Shown here: positions 16,879 through 30,356 of the stretch, one piece after another | How the letters are laid out: each line of letters opens with the position of its first letter | Position numbering within the stretch: position 1 is the first letter of the stretch | Assembly (NCBI RefSeq): GCF_017355985.1 | Contig: NZ_JAFIQU010000003.1 | Location: 479,884-543,883, forward strand | From: Arenibaculum pallidiluteum | GTDB taxonomy: Bacteria > Pseudomonadota > Alphaproteobacteria > Azospirillales > Azospirillaceae | Length of the DNA: 64,000 bases | Direction of reading: 5' to 3' | The notes under the pieces: generated by a model | Seen by the model: only the letters and a program-made list of their open reading frames with translations | What the model was told of the DNA's origin: nothing | Database searches by the model: none | Made by a program: the position numbers and the translations under genes

Positions 16879-18234
16879 TCAGGCCGCCACCGGCACCTTC
16901 CCCAGCCATGCGTCCAGATCGGCGAGCGCTCGGCGCGTGTAGGCGAGCTTGCGCTCCCGCCCGCGGTGCCGCTCGTCCACCGGTGGGAACAGGCCGAAGT
17001 TCACGTTCATGGGCTGGAAGGTGTCCGACTCCGCCCCGCCGGTGATGTGGCCCAGAAGCGCACCCAGCGCCGTGGTCGAGGGTGGCCCGGAGATGGCTTG
17101 CCCATGGCGCTCGGCGGCGGCGAATCGGCCCGCCAGCAGGCCCATGGCCGCGCTCTCCACATAGCCTTCGACGCCGGTGACCTGGCCCGCAAATCGCAGG
17201 CGCGGCAGGGCGCGCAGGCGCAGGGTTCCGTCGAGCAGCTTCGGACTGTTGATGAAGGTGTTGCGGTGGATGCCGCCGAGGCGCGCGAATTCGGCATTCT
17301 CGAGCCCCGGGATCATCCGCAGGACGCGCGTCTGCTCGCCGTACTTCATCTTCGTTTGGAAGCCGACGAGGTTGTAGAGCGTACCCAGCGCGTTGTCCTG
17401 GCGGAGCTGCACGACCGCCCAGGGGCGCCGCCCGGTATGCGGGTCCGTGAGCCCGACGGGCTTCATGGGGCCCCAGCGCAGCGTATCGGGGCCGCGCGCG
17501 GCCATCACCTCGATGGGAAGGCAGCCTTCGAAATAGGGCGTGTCCTTCTCCCACTCCTTGAACTCGGTCTTCTCGGCTTCCAGCAGCGCCTGAATGAAGG
17601 CCGCATACTGCGCCTTGTCCATCGCGCAGTTGATGTAGTCGGAGCCGGTGCCGCCGGGGCCCGGCTTGTCGTAGCGGCTCTGGAACCACGCCTTGCCCAT
17701 GTCGATGCTGTCGCGGTGGACGATGGGGGCAATGGCGTCGAAGAAGGACAGGCTCTCCTCGCCGGTGAGAGCCCGGATCGCTTCGGCCAGGGCCGGGGAC
17801 GTCAGGGGGCCGGTCGCGACGACGACGCTTTCCCACTCCGCTGGGGGCAGCCCCGCGATCTCGCCCCGCGCGATCGTCACCAGCGGATGCGCAGCGAGCG
17901 TGCGGGTCACCTCCTCGGCGAAGCCGTCGCGATCCACGGCCAGCGCCCCGCCGGCGGGAACCTTGTGCGCATCGCCCGCGCGAAGCACCAGCGACCCGCA
18001 GCGTCGCATCTCCTCGTGCAGCAGCCCGACGGCGTTGTATTCGGCATCGTCCGACCGGAAGGAGTTGGAGCAGACCAGCTCCGCCAGACGGTCGGTCTGG
18101 TGAGCCTCCGTCTCGCGGACGGGCCGCATCTCGTGCAGGACGACGGGCACGCCGGCGGAGGCGAGCTGCCAGGCGGCCTCGCTGCCGGCGAGACCGCCGC
18201 CGACGACGTGGACGGGGGCGGGAAGGGCGGACAT
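16879..18234 (-). CDS. trmFO: folate/FAD-dependent tRNA (uracil-54) methyltransferase TrmFO
   Basis: Forms ribothymidine at position 54 of tRNA using methylene-tetrahydrofolate and FADH2. The start ATG 18234 gives 451 residues; the longer frame upstream lacks similarity. Seen are the FAD-binding [18 protein letters not shown] at the N-terminus, a catalytic-cysteine region [19 protein letters not shown], the second conserved Cys in [12 protein letters not shown], and the C-terminal [18 protein letters not shown]. Length and motifs are normal. It converges with the NDUFAF6-like gene, 19 bases between stops. Confidence 0.95.
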   Translation of the reverse strand: MSALPAPVHVVGGGLAGSEAAWQLASAGVPVVLHEMRPVRETEAHQTDRLAELVCSNSFRSDDAEYNAVGLLHEEMRRCGSLVLRAGDAHKVPAGGALAVDRDGFAEEVTRTLAAHPLVTIARGEIAGLPPAEWESVVVATGPLTSPALAEAIRALTGEESLSFFDAIAPIVHRDSIDMGKAWFQSRYDKPGPGGTGSDYINCAMDKAQYAAFIQALLEAEKTEFKEWEKDTPYFEGCLPIEVMAARGPDTLRWGPMKPVGLTDPHTGRRPWAVVQLRQDNALGTLYNLVGFQTKMKYGEQTRVLRMIPGLENAEFARLGGIHRNTFINSPKLLDGTLRLRALPRLRFAGQVTGVEGYVESAAMGLLAGRFAAAERHGQAISGPPSTTALGALLGHITGGAESDTFQPMNVNFGLFPPVDERHRGRERKLAYTRRALADLDAWLGKVPVAA

Positions 18235-18338
18235 GAGTTTCGTCTTGCCTGAGGTGTTGAGGGATGCGCCCCTAGATGCGGCCCTCATGCGAGCGGCGCA
18301 AGCGCGAACCGTCCTGGCGCCGCGCTCGGCATCCGCGA

Positions 18339-19235
18339 TCACGCCGCCGTCGTGGCCGGGCGGCTCTGCGCCGCCCCGATATTCTCCATCAGGAACTCGG
18401 CAACACGCCGCACCGGCGCGGTCGTGCGGGCCGCCCCGGCGAGAAGGGCGATCTCCGACGGCGGCTGCTCGTCGAAGCCGTCATCGCGCGTCAGCCGGCG
18501 GTGGTCCTCGAGCACGGCATCTTCGGCAAGCAGGCTGATGCCGAGGCCCGACGCGACGGCGGCCTGAACGCCCATCAGCCCCTGGCTCGAGAAGGCGATC
18601 CGCCAGCGACGCCCGCGCCGCTCCAGCGCGTCGATCACCCGCGCCCGGTAAATGCATCCCGGCGGGAACAGCGCCAGGGGCACGGGATCGCCATCAAGCG
18701 GCGCCCCGCGTCCCGCGACCCATGCGAGCCTTTCGGGCCAGGCAGCCTGACTGGCGCCGTCCCCGGGCTCGCGCTTCACCAGCGCGAGATCGACCTCGCC
18801 GGAATCGAGCCGACGCCGCAGCTCCCGGCTCCAGCCGCTGGCGGTGTCGAGCCGGATCTGCGGCTCGGCGCGGGCGAAGGCGGAAAGCAGCGCGATCAGC
18901 CGCCGGCCCGCGAAGTCCTCGGGCACGCCCAGCCGGACCGTCCGCGGTGCGGCCGGCCAGCGCATCGCCTCCTGCGCCTCTGCCGTCAGCGCAAGGATCC
19001 TGCGGGCGTAGCCGATCAGAATCTCGCCCTCTTCCGTCGGACGGATCCCACCGGATCGCTCTCGGATCAGGAGCTGCCTGCCGACCGCGGCTTCGAGCTT
19101 TCGGACCTGCTGGCTGACGGTGGACTGGGTCAGGTGCAGCCGCTCGGCCGCGCGCGTGAAGCCGCCCGCGTCGACGACGCCGGCAAGCGCCTTCAGCAGA
19201 TCGGGATCGAGCGTTCCTGCCATTACGGTATCCAC
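18339..19235 (-). CDS. LysR-family transcriptional regulator
   Basis: DNA-binding regulator of 298 residues with an N-terminal winged helix-turn-helix (about residues 9-70: [20 protein letters not shown] and the following helix) and a C-terminal effector-binding domain. It could start at ATG 19235 or at ATG 19223. It is divergent from the EamA transporter gene with a 119-base gap, the usual layout for LysR control of its neighbour and itself. The effector is unknown. The gene ends 104 bases before trmFO. Confidence 0.88.
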   Translation of the reverse strand: MDTVMAGTLDPDLLKALAGVVDAGGFTRAAERLHLTQSTVSQQVRKLEAAVGRQLLIRERSGGIRPTEEGEILIGYARRILALTAEAQEAMRWPAAPRTVRLGVPEDFAGRRLIALLSAFARAEPQIRLDTASGWSRELRRRLDSGEVDLALVKREPGDGASQAAWPERLAWVAGRGAPLDGDPVPLALFPPGCIYRARVIDALERRGRRWRIAFSSQGLMGVQAAVASGLGISLLAEDAVLEDHRRLTRDDGFDEQPPSEIALLAGAARTTAPVRRVAEFLMENIGAAQSRPATTAA

Positions 19236-19354
19236 TGGAATGGAGTGCTGGATTTAATTTCCAACTGGACCCGCTGGTCGTCAATCTCCGGCGCAAAGAG
19301 GTCGCGCCGACGCCCGAAAGGCTGGGGCAGGGGCGATGCGGAAGGGAGCCGCGC

Positions 19355-20272
19355 GTGAGTGCCGAAAGGACCGCAATCATCGTCTCGGTCATCCGGCGCG
19401 CTTCGCCGGCGTGGATGCTGGCCCCGGCACTGTTCGTCGCGCTGTGGTCGACCGGCTTCCTCGTGGCGCGCGCGGCCGCTCCCCATGCCGACCTGAACCT
19501 GTTCCTTCTCGCGCGCTTCGCCCTCGCGGCCGGCATCCTGGCCGTGCTTTCCGTCGCGGCGGGCGTGCCGTGGCCGGGGCCGGCGCGCGCCGCGTTCCAT
19601 CTCGGCTGCGGTGCGCTGATGCACGGCGTCTATCTCGTCGCCGGCTACGGTGCAGTCGCCATGGGAATGCCCGTGGCCGTGATGGCGTTGCTCGGCGCGC
19701 TGCAGCCGCTGCTGGCGGGGCTGGCCATGGCGCTGTTCGGCCGCCCGCCGTCGCGCGGGCTCTGGGGCGGCCTCGCCCTGGCTATGTGCGGCACCGGCAT
19801 GGTTCTGGCGCCGGCGCTCGGCAGCACGGGAAGCTTCCCTGTCCTCTCGCTCGCGCCGGCGCTGCTGGCCGTCGTCGCGCTGACGGCGGGGACAGTCCTC
19901 CAGGGCGCCGAGGCCGCCCGGGGGGACCTGCGCAGCGCCGGCGCCATTCAGAACGCGGGGGGGGCGCTGGTGGCGCTGGCGGCGCTGCTCGCCTTCGGCA
20001 ACATGCGGTGGGATGGGGCCGGGGCGCTCTGGATCGCGCTGGCCTGGTCGGCGCTCGGCCTGTCGGTCGTGGCGGTGAATCTGCTGGTCGGCCTCGTCCG
20101 TCGCGAGGGGGCGGCCAAGGCTTCGGCACTGATGCTCCTGGCGCCGCCGCTGGCCGCGCTTCTGAGCTTCCTTGCTTTCGGGGAGCAACTGCGGCCAGTC
20201 CAGGTCGCGGGTTTCCTCCCCGCTCTCCTGGGCGTGCTCGTTGCCCGGCGCCCCGCTGGAACCGCGCCATGA
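19355..20272 (+). CDS. EamA/DMT-family transporter
   Basis: Predicted inner-membrane exporter of the drug/metabolite superfamily, 305 residues, with about ten hydrophobic segments arranged as two EamA repeats. GTG 19355 follows GGAAGGGAG. Early features ALWSTGFLVARAAAPHADLN and the second repeat ending LLAPPLAALLSFLAFGE are typical. Substrates of this family range from amino acids to nucleosides; none can be named here. The divergent LysR gene is its likely regulator. It converges with uvrA. Confidence 0.87.
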   Translation: MSAERTAIIVSVIRRASPAWMLAPALFVALWSTGFLVARAAAPHADLNLFLLARFALAAGILAVLSVAAGVPWPGPARAAFHLGCGALMHGVYLVAGYGAVAMGMPVAVMALLGALQPLLAGLAMALFGRPPSRGLWGGLALAMCGTGMVLAPALGSTGSFPVLSLAPALLAVVALTAGTVLQGAEAARGDLRSAGAIQNAGGALVALAALLAFGNMRWDGAGALWIALAWSALGLSVVAVNLLVGLVRREGAAKASALMLLAPPLAALLSFLAFGEQLRPVQVAGFLPALLGVLVARRPAGTAP

Positions 20273-20315
20273 CGGCGCGGCCCGCGGGGGAGGCCGAGAA
20301 GACCGCAGGCGGGCG

Positions 20316-23162
<2,847 letters not shown>

Positions 23163-23168
<6 letters not shown>

Positions 23169-23177
23169 GTTCCGTTC
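23163..23177. promoter_or_regulatory. alphaproteobacterial LexA (SOS) box, GTTC-N7-GTTC
   Basis: GTTC at 23163-23166 and GTTC at 23174-23177 are separated by exactly seven bases, the direct repeat recognised by LexA in alphaproteobacteria. It lies at the uvrA end of the uvrA-ssb divergent region and overlaps the uvrA start codon (CAT on the plus strand, 23166-23168). LexA bound here would block uvrA transcription near its first codons. Binding is inferred from the motif and the well-known SOS control of uvrA. Confidence 0.65.
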
Positions 23178-23394
23178 TTACCAGACAGTCAGGCCCCGTG
23201 GAAGGCCCTTCCTTTCCTCGCCGAAGCCTGGCGGAAGGGATCGCGGTCCAACCAAAAAACCGGACTCATATTGGACGGGACATCGCGATTGCGAGCGTGG
23301 AATCTGAGCGCGTTCTGCACCCTGTCCATGCGCGGGACGGCGCGCTAGGGTGCAGCGGAATCTGGTCGGCCGTCGACATAGGAGCGAGAGGGAC

Positions 23395-23937
23395 ATGGCA
23401 GGCGTCAACAAGGTGATCCTGGTCGGGAACCTGGGCAAGGATCCCGAGATCAGGAACCTCCAGAACGGGGGCCGGGTCGCGAACTTTAGCCTGGCCACGT
23501 CCGAGACATGGAAGGACAAGGCCACCGGCGAGCGCAAGGAGCGCACCGAATGGCACCGCGTCGTGGTCTTCAACGAGAACCTCGTTGGCGTAATCGAGCG
23601 CTTCGTGAAGAAGGGCTCTAAGCTCTACGTCGAGGGGCAGATCGAGACGCGGAAGTACACCGACAACTCCGGGCAGGAGCGCTACACGACCGAGATCGTG
23701 CTGCGCCCCTATCGCGGCGAGATCACCCTGCTCGACAGCGCGGGCGGCGGTGCCGGCGCCGGCGCGGGCGGCTACGGCGCGCCCGAGGAGGAGTTCGGCG
23801 GCTACGGCGGTGGCGGCGGTGGCGGCGGCGGGTTCGGCGGCGGTGGCGGGTCGCGCCCGTCCGGCGGCGGGAACCGCGGCGGCGGAGCCCCGGCGCGCGG
23901 GCCGGTCGACGATCTCGACGACGAGATCCCGTTCTGA
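23395..23937 (+). CDS. ssb: single-stranded DNA-binding protein
   Basis: Tetrameric ssDNA-binding protein for replication, recombination and repair; 180 residues from ATG 23395. The OB-fold domain (about residues 1-112) begins [19 protein letters not shown] and contains TEWHRVVVF and [13 protein letters not shown]. It is followed by a Gly-rich disordered linker and the acidic tip DDLDDEIPF that recruits partner proteins. It is divergent from uvrA and closed by a strong terminator. Confidence 0.96.
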   Translation: MAGVNKVILVGNLGKDPEIRNLQNGGRVANFSLATSETWKDKATGERKERTEWHRVVVFNENLVGVIERFVKKGSKLYVEGQIETRKYTDNSGQERYTTEIVLRPYRGEITLLDSAGGGAGAGAGGYGAPEEEFGGYGGGGGGGGGFGGGGGSRPSGGGNRGGGAPARGPVDDLDDEIPF

Positions 23938-23968
23938 GGGCTGCCTCCGGAACCGGACGGACACGGGA

Positions 23969-23994
23969 AGGGCCGCGGAAACGCGGCCCTTTCT
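23969..23994 (+). terminator. Rho-independent terminator of ssb
   Basis: Perfect 8-bp GC stem GGGCCGCG / CGCGGCCC (23970-23977 and 23982-23989) with a GAAA tetraloop, extended by an A-T pair and followed by TTTCT, 32 bases after the ssb stop. Confidence 0.8.
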
Positions 23995-24062
23995 GCTTGG
24001 CCTCGGGGAGGCGATCCTCCCCGGTTCGACGCCTGAGCGGTAGCCGGGGGCCGGATGCCGCG

Positions 24063-25505
24063 TCACTCGCCGGGGGCGGTCCCCATCGCGGGTTCCTTGC
24101 GCCAGACCCCCGTTCCGATCCGGCCGGGAAGGTGGGGATTCGGGTACGAGTTGAACACGGGGACGCCGTGGCTCCGGGACTGCTCGTAGTCCTTCAGGGC
24201 GCCGAGGGCCCATGGCGCCAGGAGCACGATCGCCACGAGGTTGACCAGCGCCATGAGGCCCATTGTCGTGTCGGCGAGGGCCCAGACCAGGGGCAGCTCG
24301 CCCAGGCATCCGCCGACGATGGCTAAGAGGACCAGGAGTTTGAAGCCCGACAGCGCAGCCGACCGTGCCCCGAGATAGGTGAGGTTGCCGTCGGCATAGG
24401 CGTAGTTGCCGATGATGGACGAGAAGGCGAAGCAGAAGATCACGACGCTCATGAAAGCCATGCCGATGCTGCCGAATGAGGCGGCCACGGCCGCCTGGGT
24501 CAGCGTGGCCCCCTCGACGGCGCCCGGCTGCGCGGGATCGTAGAGGCCCGAGACCAGCACGATGAAGGCGGTGGCGGAGCAGATCACGATGGTGTCCACG
24601 AAGACGCCGATCGCCTGCACCAGGCCCTGGGCGGCCGGGTGCGGGAGCGTTGCCGTCGCAGCCGCGTTGGGCGCGCTGCCCATGCCCGCCTCGTTGGAGA
24701 AGAGGCCGCGCTTCACCCCGTTGAGCATGGCCGCGCCGATGCCGCCAATGGCTCCGCCGACGGCCTGTTCCAGGCCGAAGGCCGAGCGGAGAATCAGGTC
24801 GAGTGCCTCGGGCACGCGATCCGCGTTCATTCCGACGACGATGGCGGCCAGCAGCAGATAGCCCAGTGCCATGAAGGGCAGCAGCAGCTCTGCGACCTTG
24901 GCGATCGCGCGCATCCCGCCGAACAGGATCGGGGCCGCGAGCAGGACGAGGACGATCGCGGTGAGCAGCGGCGGAATTCCGTGGGCCGAGCTGAACGTGT
25001 CCGCGATGGTGTTCGCCTGCACTGCGTTGAAAGTCAGCCCAAAGGTGATGATCAGGAGGACGGCGAAGACGCTTCCCCAAAGGCGGGAGCCGAGGCCGCG
25101 CTCGATGTAGTAGGCAGGGCCGCCCCGGAAGGTGCCGTCCGGCTGGGGCAGCTTGAAGAGCTGGGCGAGGGTCGCCTCGATGAAGGCGGTCGCCATGCCG
25201 AGCAGGGCCACGACCCACATCCAGAAGATCGCCCCCGGCCCTCCGAGCGTCAGGGCGATCGCGACGCCCGCGATGTTGCCGGTGCCGACGCGAGACGACA
25301 GGCCGATGCAGAAGGCCTGGAACGAAGAGATGCCGCCCTTGGAGCCGTGACGCGACCCCAGCAGGGCAGCCCAGGAATGCGCGAACAGGCGGAACTGCAT
25401 GAAGCGCGAGCGGACCGTGAAGTAGAGCCCGGTGCCGATCAGCAGATAGATCAGCAGATGATTCCAGATGATGCCATTAAGCCAGCCAACGACGGTCTCG
25501 ATCAT
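24063..25505 (-). CDS. alanine/glycine:cation symporter (AGCS family)
   Basis: Sodium-coupled amino-acid importer of the inner membrane, 480 residues and about ten hydrophobic segments. Family features seen are GLSSRVGTGNIAGVAIALTLGGPGA (an AGCS signature), GGPAYYIERGLG and GLFSNEAGMGSAPNAAA. Substrate is probably alanine, glycine or a similar small amino acid; the exact one cannot be told. It stands alone, divergent from the broken chrA gene. Confidence 0.9.
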   Translation of the reverse strand: MIETVVGWLNGIIWNHLLIYLLIGTGLYFTVRSRFMQFRLFAHSWAALLGSRHGSKGGISSFQAFCIGLSSRVGTGNIAGVAIALTLGGPGAIFWMWVVALLGMATAFIEATLAQLFKLPQPDGTFRGGPAYYIERGLGSRLWGSVFAVLLIITFGLTFNAVQANTIADTFSSAHGIPPLLTAIVLVLLAAPILFGGMRAIAKVAELLLPFMALGYLLLAAIVVGMNADRVPEALDLILRSAFGLEQAVGGAIGGIGAAMLNGVKRGLFSNEAGMGSAPNAAATATLPHPAAQGLVQAIGVFVDTIVICSATAFIVLVSGLYDPAQPGAVEGATLTQAAVAASFGSIGMAFMSVVIFCFAFSSIIGNYAYADGNLTYLGARSAALSGFKLLVLLAIVGGCLGELPLVWALADTTMGLMALVNLVAIVLLAPWALGALKDYEQSRSHGVPVFNSYPNPHLPGRIGTGVWRKEPAMGTAPGE

Positions 25506-25733
25506 CGTGGGACCTTCCCTCGGGCTATCGCGGATCCACGGCCGACAGCATCCAAACCGGAGGTGGGAGGCTTCGTTCCCAGGGGAAGGCAGGGACGCTG
25601 CGGTCGCCCCGGTGCTCCCGTCGGGCTATGATGGGGCATCCGGGCACCGGAGCGCGGCACGTCGCGCTGGATGCGCTCCATGCGTGGTCTCGCCACGCGG
25701 TAGGCGAAACCCACACATTGCGAGGGCGCGGGA

Positions 25734-27145
25734 GTGACGAACGACGTGGCGGGCCGCCCGCCAAATCTCCGCGCGGCGCCGGTGGGGCACCATGGCGTGA
25801 CCCTTGGCGAGGCTTTCCGGACCTGGGCGCGGATCGCGGCGTTGAGCTTCGGAGGCCCAGCCGGCCAGATCGCGGTGATGCACCGGATCCTGGTCGAGGA
25901 GAAGCGCTGGCTCGGCGAGGCGCGTTTCCTGCACGCCCTGAACTACTGCATGCTGCTGCCGGGCCCGGAAGCCCAGCAGCTGGCGGTGTATGTCGGCTGA
26001 CTGATGCACCGCACCGTCGGCGGGCTGATCGCGGGCATCCTCTTCGTGCTGCCGGGCACGTGTCGATCATGGCGCTGAGCTGGATCTACGCCGGGCTCGG
26101 CAATGTCGGCCTCGTCCAGGGGCTGTTCTTCGGACTGAAGGCCGCAGTCCTCGCGGTGGTGCTCGAGGCGGTGCTCCGGATCGGTCGGCGTGCGCTCCGC
26201 AACAGGGTGATGGTGGGGATTGCGGCGGCCGCCTTCGTCGGGATCTTCCAGCTGGACGTGCCGTTCCCTGCCATCATCCTGGGCGCCGGGCTCCTCGGCT
26301 TCCTCGGCGGGCGGGCAGGGCTGCCGGCCTTCCTGGGACCTGGCGGCCATCGGGGAAAAGGGCCGGCGACGGTGGCCGACTCCGATACGCTCCTCGGCGA
26401 GGGAACGCCGGCCCATGCGCGGCCGGGCATCGGCTGGTCCTTGCGAATCGGCCTCGTCCTGCTGGCGCTGTGGCTCGTGCCGACCGCGCTGCTGGTGGGG
26501 CTCGCGGGCGGCAGCAGCTTCGCGGCCATCGCCGTCTTCTTCTCGAAGATGGCCGTGGTGACCTTCGGCGGTGCCTACGCCGTGCTGGCCTATGTCGCGC
26601 AGCAGGCGGTCGAGACCTATGGATGGCTCCGGCCCGGAGAGATGCTGGACGGGCTCGGCATGGCCGAGACCACGCCCGGTCCGCTGATCATGGTGACCCA
26701 GTTCGTCGGCTTCCTCGGTGCCTACCGCGACCCCGGCCCCTTCTCGCCGATGGTCGCGGGAACCCTGGGCGGGCTGCTGACCACCTGGGTCACCTTCGCG
26801 CCGTGTTTCCTGTGGATCTTTCTCGGCGCGCCCTTCGTCGAAACGCTACGGGGCAACCGGGCGCTGAGCGCGGCGCTTTCGGCGATCACGGCCGCAGTGG
26901 TCGGGGTGATCCTGAACCTTGCGATCTGGTTCGCGCTTCACGTGCTCTTCGCGGAGGTCGAGGAGATCCGCCTGGGTGCGGCCACTCTCGACGTGCCGGT
27001 CCTCGCATCCGTGAACTGGGCGGCCCTGGCGCTCACCGCGGCGGCCGTGGTCGCGGTCTTCCGCTTCGGCGCCGGCATGATGGCGGTGCTGGCCGCCTGC
27101 TCCGCGGCGGGGATCGCGCTCCACCTTGCGGGGCTCGGGGCCTGA
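25734..27145 (+). pseudogene. chrA: chromate transporter chrA, disrupted by a stop and a frameshift
   Basis: Membrane transporter of the CHR family, in two homologous halves. The reading starts at GTG 25734 and runs through [12 protein letters not shown] and [15 protein letters not shown], where TGA (25998-26000) stands in place of the Trp of the conserved YIGW. The same frame then continues LMHRTVGG and ILFVLPGT until about 26060, where one base is missing; downstream the family sequence resumes one frame over (VSIMALSWIYAGLG) and continues to 27145, including the second-half FGGAYAVLAYVAQQAV. Repairing both would give about 470 residues. Two lesions 60 bases apart make a functional product unlikely unless they are sequencing errors. 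Confidence 0.85.
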
Positions 27146-27210
27146 GGCGTGCCCGCGGAGCCTCTCCGGGCCTCGTCCGATCGGCGAGCCCGTGCCCCCA
27201 AGGCACGCCT

Positions 27211-27239
27211 TTGACAGGGCCCTGTCGCTGTCCCATTCT
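27211..27239 (+). promoter_or_regulatory. putative promoter of the tctCBA operon
   Basis: A perfect -35 TTGACA (27211-27216), a 17-base spacer and CATTCT (27234-27239) lie 60 bases before the tctC start. This is the best promoter-like sequence before the five-gene operon. Confidence 0.5.
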
Positions 27240-27299
27240 CGCGCGACGCGAGGCGGCGGACGCGCAACAGCCGCCATGCCCAAACGGGAGGAAGACACG

Positions 27300-28277
27300 A
27301 TGTTCACCAAGCGCGAGTTTCTGAAGGCGTCGGCGCTCGCCGGCGCGGCCGGCCTGATTCTGCCGCGCTTCGCCCTGGCGGCGCCCGTCATCGACCAGAT
27401 CCAGCTTTTCGTCCCGGCGGCACCCGGCGGCGGCTGGGACCAGACGGCCCGGGCCATGGAGCAGGTCCTGCGCTCCGAGGGACTGATCGGCGGCGCCCAG
27501 GTGACCAATGTCGGCGGCGCCGGCGGCACCGTGGGACTTCCGCGCTTCGTCAGCCAGTACCGGGCCAATGGCAGCGCCATGATGGTCGGCGGCATGGTGA
27601 TGGTCGGCGCCATCGTCGCGAACAAGGCGGCGGTGAAGCTGGACCAGACGACGCCGATCGCGCGCCTGACGGGCGAGTTCCTGGCGCTCGTCGTGCCCGC
27701 CCAGTCGCCCATCAAGGACGCCAAGGACTTCGTCGCGGCGCTGAAGGCAGACCCGGCGAAGGTCGCCGTCGCGGGCGGGTCGGCCGGTGGTTCCGACCAT
27801 ATCCTTCTCGGCATGATCGCCAAGGCCTCGGGCGTGGAGCCGCAGAAGATCAACTACGTGCCCTATGCGGGCGGCGGCCAGGCGCTGGCGGCGCTGCTGG
27901 GCAACCAGGTCGCGGGCGGCATCTCCGGCTACGGCGAGTTCGCCGAGCAGGTCCGTGCCGGAAAGCTGCGCATGATCGGCATCTCGGCGGACAAGCGCCA
28001 GCCCGGCATCGACGTACCGACGCTCAAGGAGCAGGGCGTGGACGTCGAGCTCTTCAACTGGCGCGGCGTGTTCGGGCCTCCGGGCCTGTCCGACGCCGAC
28101 AGGAAGAAGCAGGTCGACCTCGTCGAGAAGCTCGTGGCCTCCAAGGCCTGGCAGGACGAGTGCGTGAAGCGCGACTGGACGTCGATCCCGCTCACGGGTG
28201 ATGCCTATGCCGCCTTCGTGAAGGAGGACACGGCGCGAATCGAGGCGATCCTGAAGGATCTCGGCCTCGCCAGCTGA
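27300..28277 (+). CDS. tripartite tricarboxylate transporter binding protein (TctC family)
   Basis: Periplasmic substrate-binding protein of a TTT system, 325 residues. ATG 27300 follows GGGAGGAAG; an in-frame ATG at 27276 is less well placed. The leader has a Tat-like TKREFLKASALAG (Lys-Arg instead of Arg-Arg) and ends near RFALA-AP. The mature part starts with the family pattern IQLFVPAAPGGGWDQTAR, followed by NVGGAGGTVG and the later PYAGGGQALAALLGNQVAGG. TctC proteins bind citrate and other carboxylates. It is first in an operon with TctB, TctA, a CoA transferase and a citryl-CoA-lyase-like protein. Confidence 0.9.
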   Translation: MFTKREFLKASALAGAAGLILPRFALAAPVIDQIQLFVPAAPGGGWDQTARAMEQVLRSEGLIGGAQVTNVGGAGGTVGLPRFVSQYRANGSAMMVGGMVMVGAIVANKAAVKLDQTTPIARLTGEFLALVVPAQSPIKDAKDFVAALKADPAKVAVAGGSAGGSDHILLGMIAKASGVEPQKINYVPYAGGGQALAALLGNQVAGGISGYGEFAEQVRAGKLRMIGISADKRQPGIDVPTLKEQGVDVELFNWRGVFGPPGLSDADRKKQVDLVEKLVASKAWQDECVKRDWTSIPLTGDAYAAFVKEDTARIEAILKDLGLAS

Positions 28278-28333
28278 CCGCGCCATCCGATCCAGCCTTC
28301 CGGGCCCACGCATCAACCGGGAACGCCAGCGCC

Positions 28334-28816
28334 ATGCCACGCGCCCAAATCGCCTGGCCGGAGGCCCTGATCGGCCTCGGCCTCATCGCCTTCGCCGGCG
28401 TCGTGCTCTGGCAGACGCTGGCGATCCCGGTCTCGCCGCTCTACTCGAAGGTCGGTCCGACGGTCTTTCCCTACATGACCGTCGGCGGACTGGCGATCCT
28501 CGGGGGCTTCCTGCTCGTCTCCGCCGCGCGCGGCGGCTGGCAGCCCGAGGAGGAGAAGGAGGTCGCGCTTGACCGGCGCGCCCTCTTCTTCGTGGCGGCC
28601 GGGCTTCTCGCGAACGTCCTGCTGATCGGTCCGCTGGGCTTTACGGTGGCCTCGACCGTGCTGTTCGTGCTGGTGGCCCACGGGATCGGCAGCCGGCGCC
28701 CGGTTCGCGACGTCCTGATCGGCCTTGTCTTCTCGCTGATCTCGTATTTCGGATTCGCCAAGGCTCTTGGCGTGAACATCGGCGCCGGCGTCCTGGAACG
28801 CCTGCTCGGCGGCTGA
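28334..28816 (+). CDS. tripartite tricarboxylate transporter small membrane subunit (TctB family)
   Basis: Four-helix membrane subunit of the TTT importer, 160 residues. Hydrophobic segments lie near residues 10-27, 48-65, 85-105 and 115-150. The early LYSKVGPTVFPYM segment is typical of TctB. Sequence conservation in this family is low, so assignment rests on size, topology and position between tctC and tctA. Confidence 0.88.
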   Translation: MPRAQIAWPEALIGLGLIAFAGVVLWQTLAIPVSPLYSKVGPTVFPYMTVGGLAILGGFLLVSAARGGWQPEEEKEVALDRRALFFVAAGLLANVLLIGPLGFTVASTVLFVLVAHGIGSRRPVRDVLIGLVFSLISYFGFAKALGVNIGAGVLERLLGG

Positions 28817-28828
28817 GGAGCGACCCAC

Positions 28829-30346
28829 TTGGAATCCCTGTCCTCCCTGGTCGGTGGCTTCGGCGTCGCGCTGACGCCGCAGAACCTGATGTGGTGCCTG
28901 GTCGGCACGACGCTTGGCACCGCCATCGGCGTGCTGCCCGGGCTCGGCCCCGGGCTGACCATCGCGCTGCTTCTTCCCATCACCTTCAAGGTCGACCCGA
29001 CGGCCGCCTTCATCCTGTTCGCGGGGATCTACTACGGCGCCATGTACGGGGGATCGACGACCTCGATCCTCCTGAACACGCCGGGCGAGAGCGCCACGAT
29101 CGTCACCGCCCTCGAAGGCAACCGTATGGCACGGTCCGGCCGCGCCGGGGCGGCGCTGGCCACCTCGGCCATCGGCTCCTTCGTGGCCGGCACCGTCGGC
29201 ACGCTCGGCATCACCTTTCTCGCCCCCGTGGTGGTGGACTTCGCCCTGCAGTTCGGACCCGCCGAGTACTTCGCCCTGATGGTCCTGGCCTTCGTCACCG
29301 TCTCGGCGGTGCTGGGGTCCTCGGCGGTACGCGGGCTTGCCAGCCTGTTCCTGGGCTTCTATCTCGGCATGATCGGCGTCGATCTGCAGACCGGTCAGCC
29401 GCGGTTCTCCTTCGGCCTTTTCGAGCTTCTCGACGGGATCAGCGTGATCGTCGTGGCCGTCGGCCTGTTCGCCGTCGGCGAGACGCTGTACGTCGCCGCG
29501 CGCCACTATGCCGGCAGGGACGAGATCGTGCCCCTCAAGGGCTCGCTGTACATGACGCGCGAGGAATGGTCGCGCTCCTGGAAGCCGTGGATCCGCGGCA
29601 CCCTGCTGGGCTTCCCCATCGGAGCCATGCCCGCGGGCGGCGCCGAGGTCCCGACCTTCCTGTCCTACTGGCTGGAGAAGCGGCTCTCCCGCAGGCCCGA
29701 GGAGTTCGGGACCACCGGTGCCATCGAGGGCGTCGCCGGCCCCGAGGCCGCCAACAACGCCTCGGCCGCCGGCGTGCTGGTGCCCATGCTGACGCTGGGC
29801 CTGCCGACCTCGGCCACTGCGGCGATCATGCTCTCGGCCTTCCAGAGCTACGGGATCAATCCCGGGCCGCTGCTTCTGCAGAGCCAGGGCGCCCTCGTCT
29901 GGGGCCTGATCGCGAGCCTCTACGTCGCCAACGTGATGCTGCTGGTGCTGAACCTGCCGCTGATCGGCCTCTGGGTGCGCATCCTGAAGGTGCCGCCGCC
30001 GCTGCTCTATGCCGGCATCCTGGTCTTCGCGACCATCGGCACCTACGGCATCTCCAACTCGGTCGTGGATCTCGTCCTGCTCTACATCCTGGGTGCCGTC
30101 GGCTTCCTGATGCGCCGCTTCGACTTCCCGACGGCGCCCGTGATCATCGGGATGATCCTGGGGCCGCTGGCCGAGACCGAGTTCCGGCGCGCCATGACGA
30201 TCTCGAACGGGGACTGGACGGTCTTCTTCACCCATCCGCTCTCGGCTGCGCTGCTGGCCCTGGCGGCGCTGGGGCTGCTGGGCCCGCGGATCTACGCCCT
30301 GCTGCGGCGGGACCGGCGTGCGGAGACGAGCCCCCGAGGGGCGTGA
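28829..30346 (+). CDS. tripartite tricarboxylate transporter large membrane subunit (TctA family)
   Basis: Main permease of the TTT system, 505 residues with about twelve hydrophobic segments. Translation appears to start at TTG 28829, eight bases after GAGGAG. Family signatures are [20 protein letters not shown], the following [22 protein letters not shown] region, and the second-half [18 protein letters not shown]. It couples solute uptake to the ion gradient, and TctC delivers the ligand. The CoA transferase gene starts eleven bases after its stop, behind GAGGAG. Confidence 0.93.
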   Translation: MESLSSLVGGFGVALTPQNLMWCLVGTTLGTAIGVLPGLGPGLTIALLLPITFKVDPTAAFILFAGIYYGAMYGGSTTSILLNTPGESATIVTALEGNRMARSGRAGAALATSAIGSFVAGTVGTLGITFLAPVVVDFALQFGPAEYFALMVLAFVTVSAVLGSSAVRGLASLFLGFYLGMIGVDLQTGQPRFSFGLFELLDGISVIVVAVGLFAVGETLYVAARHYAGRDEIVPLKGSLYMTREEWSRSWKPWIRGTLLGFPIGAMPAGGAEVPTFLSYWLEKRLSRRPEEFGTTGAIEGVAGPEAANNASAAGVLVPMLTLGLPTSATAAIMLSAFQSYGINPGPLLLQSQGALVWGLIASLYVANVMLLVLNLPLIGLWVRILKVPPPLLYAGILVFATIGTYGISNSVVDLVLLYILGAVGFLMRRFDFPTAPVIIGMILGPLAETEFRRAMTISNGDWTVFFTHPLSAALLALAALGLLGPRIYALLRRDRRAETSPRGA

Positions 30347-30356
30347 GGAGGCCGGG

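Noticed and set aside
23800..23890. GGC/GGT-rich repeat
   Set aside because: It encodes the Gly-rich linker of SSB, which is normal for the family.
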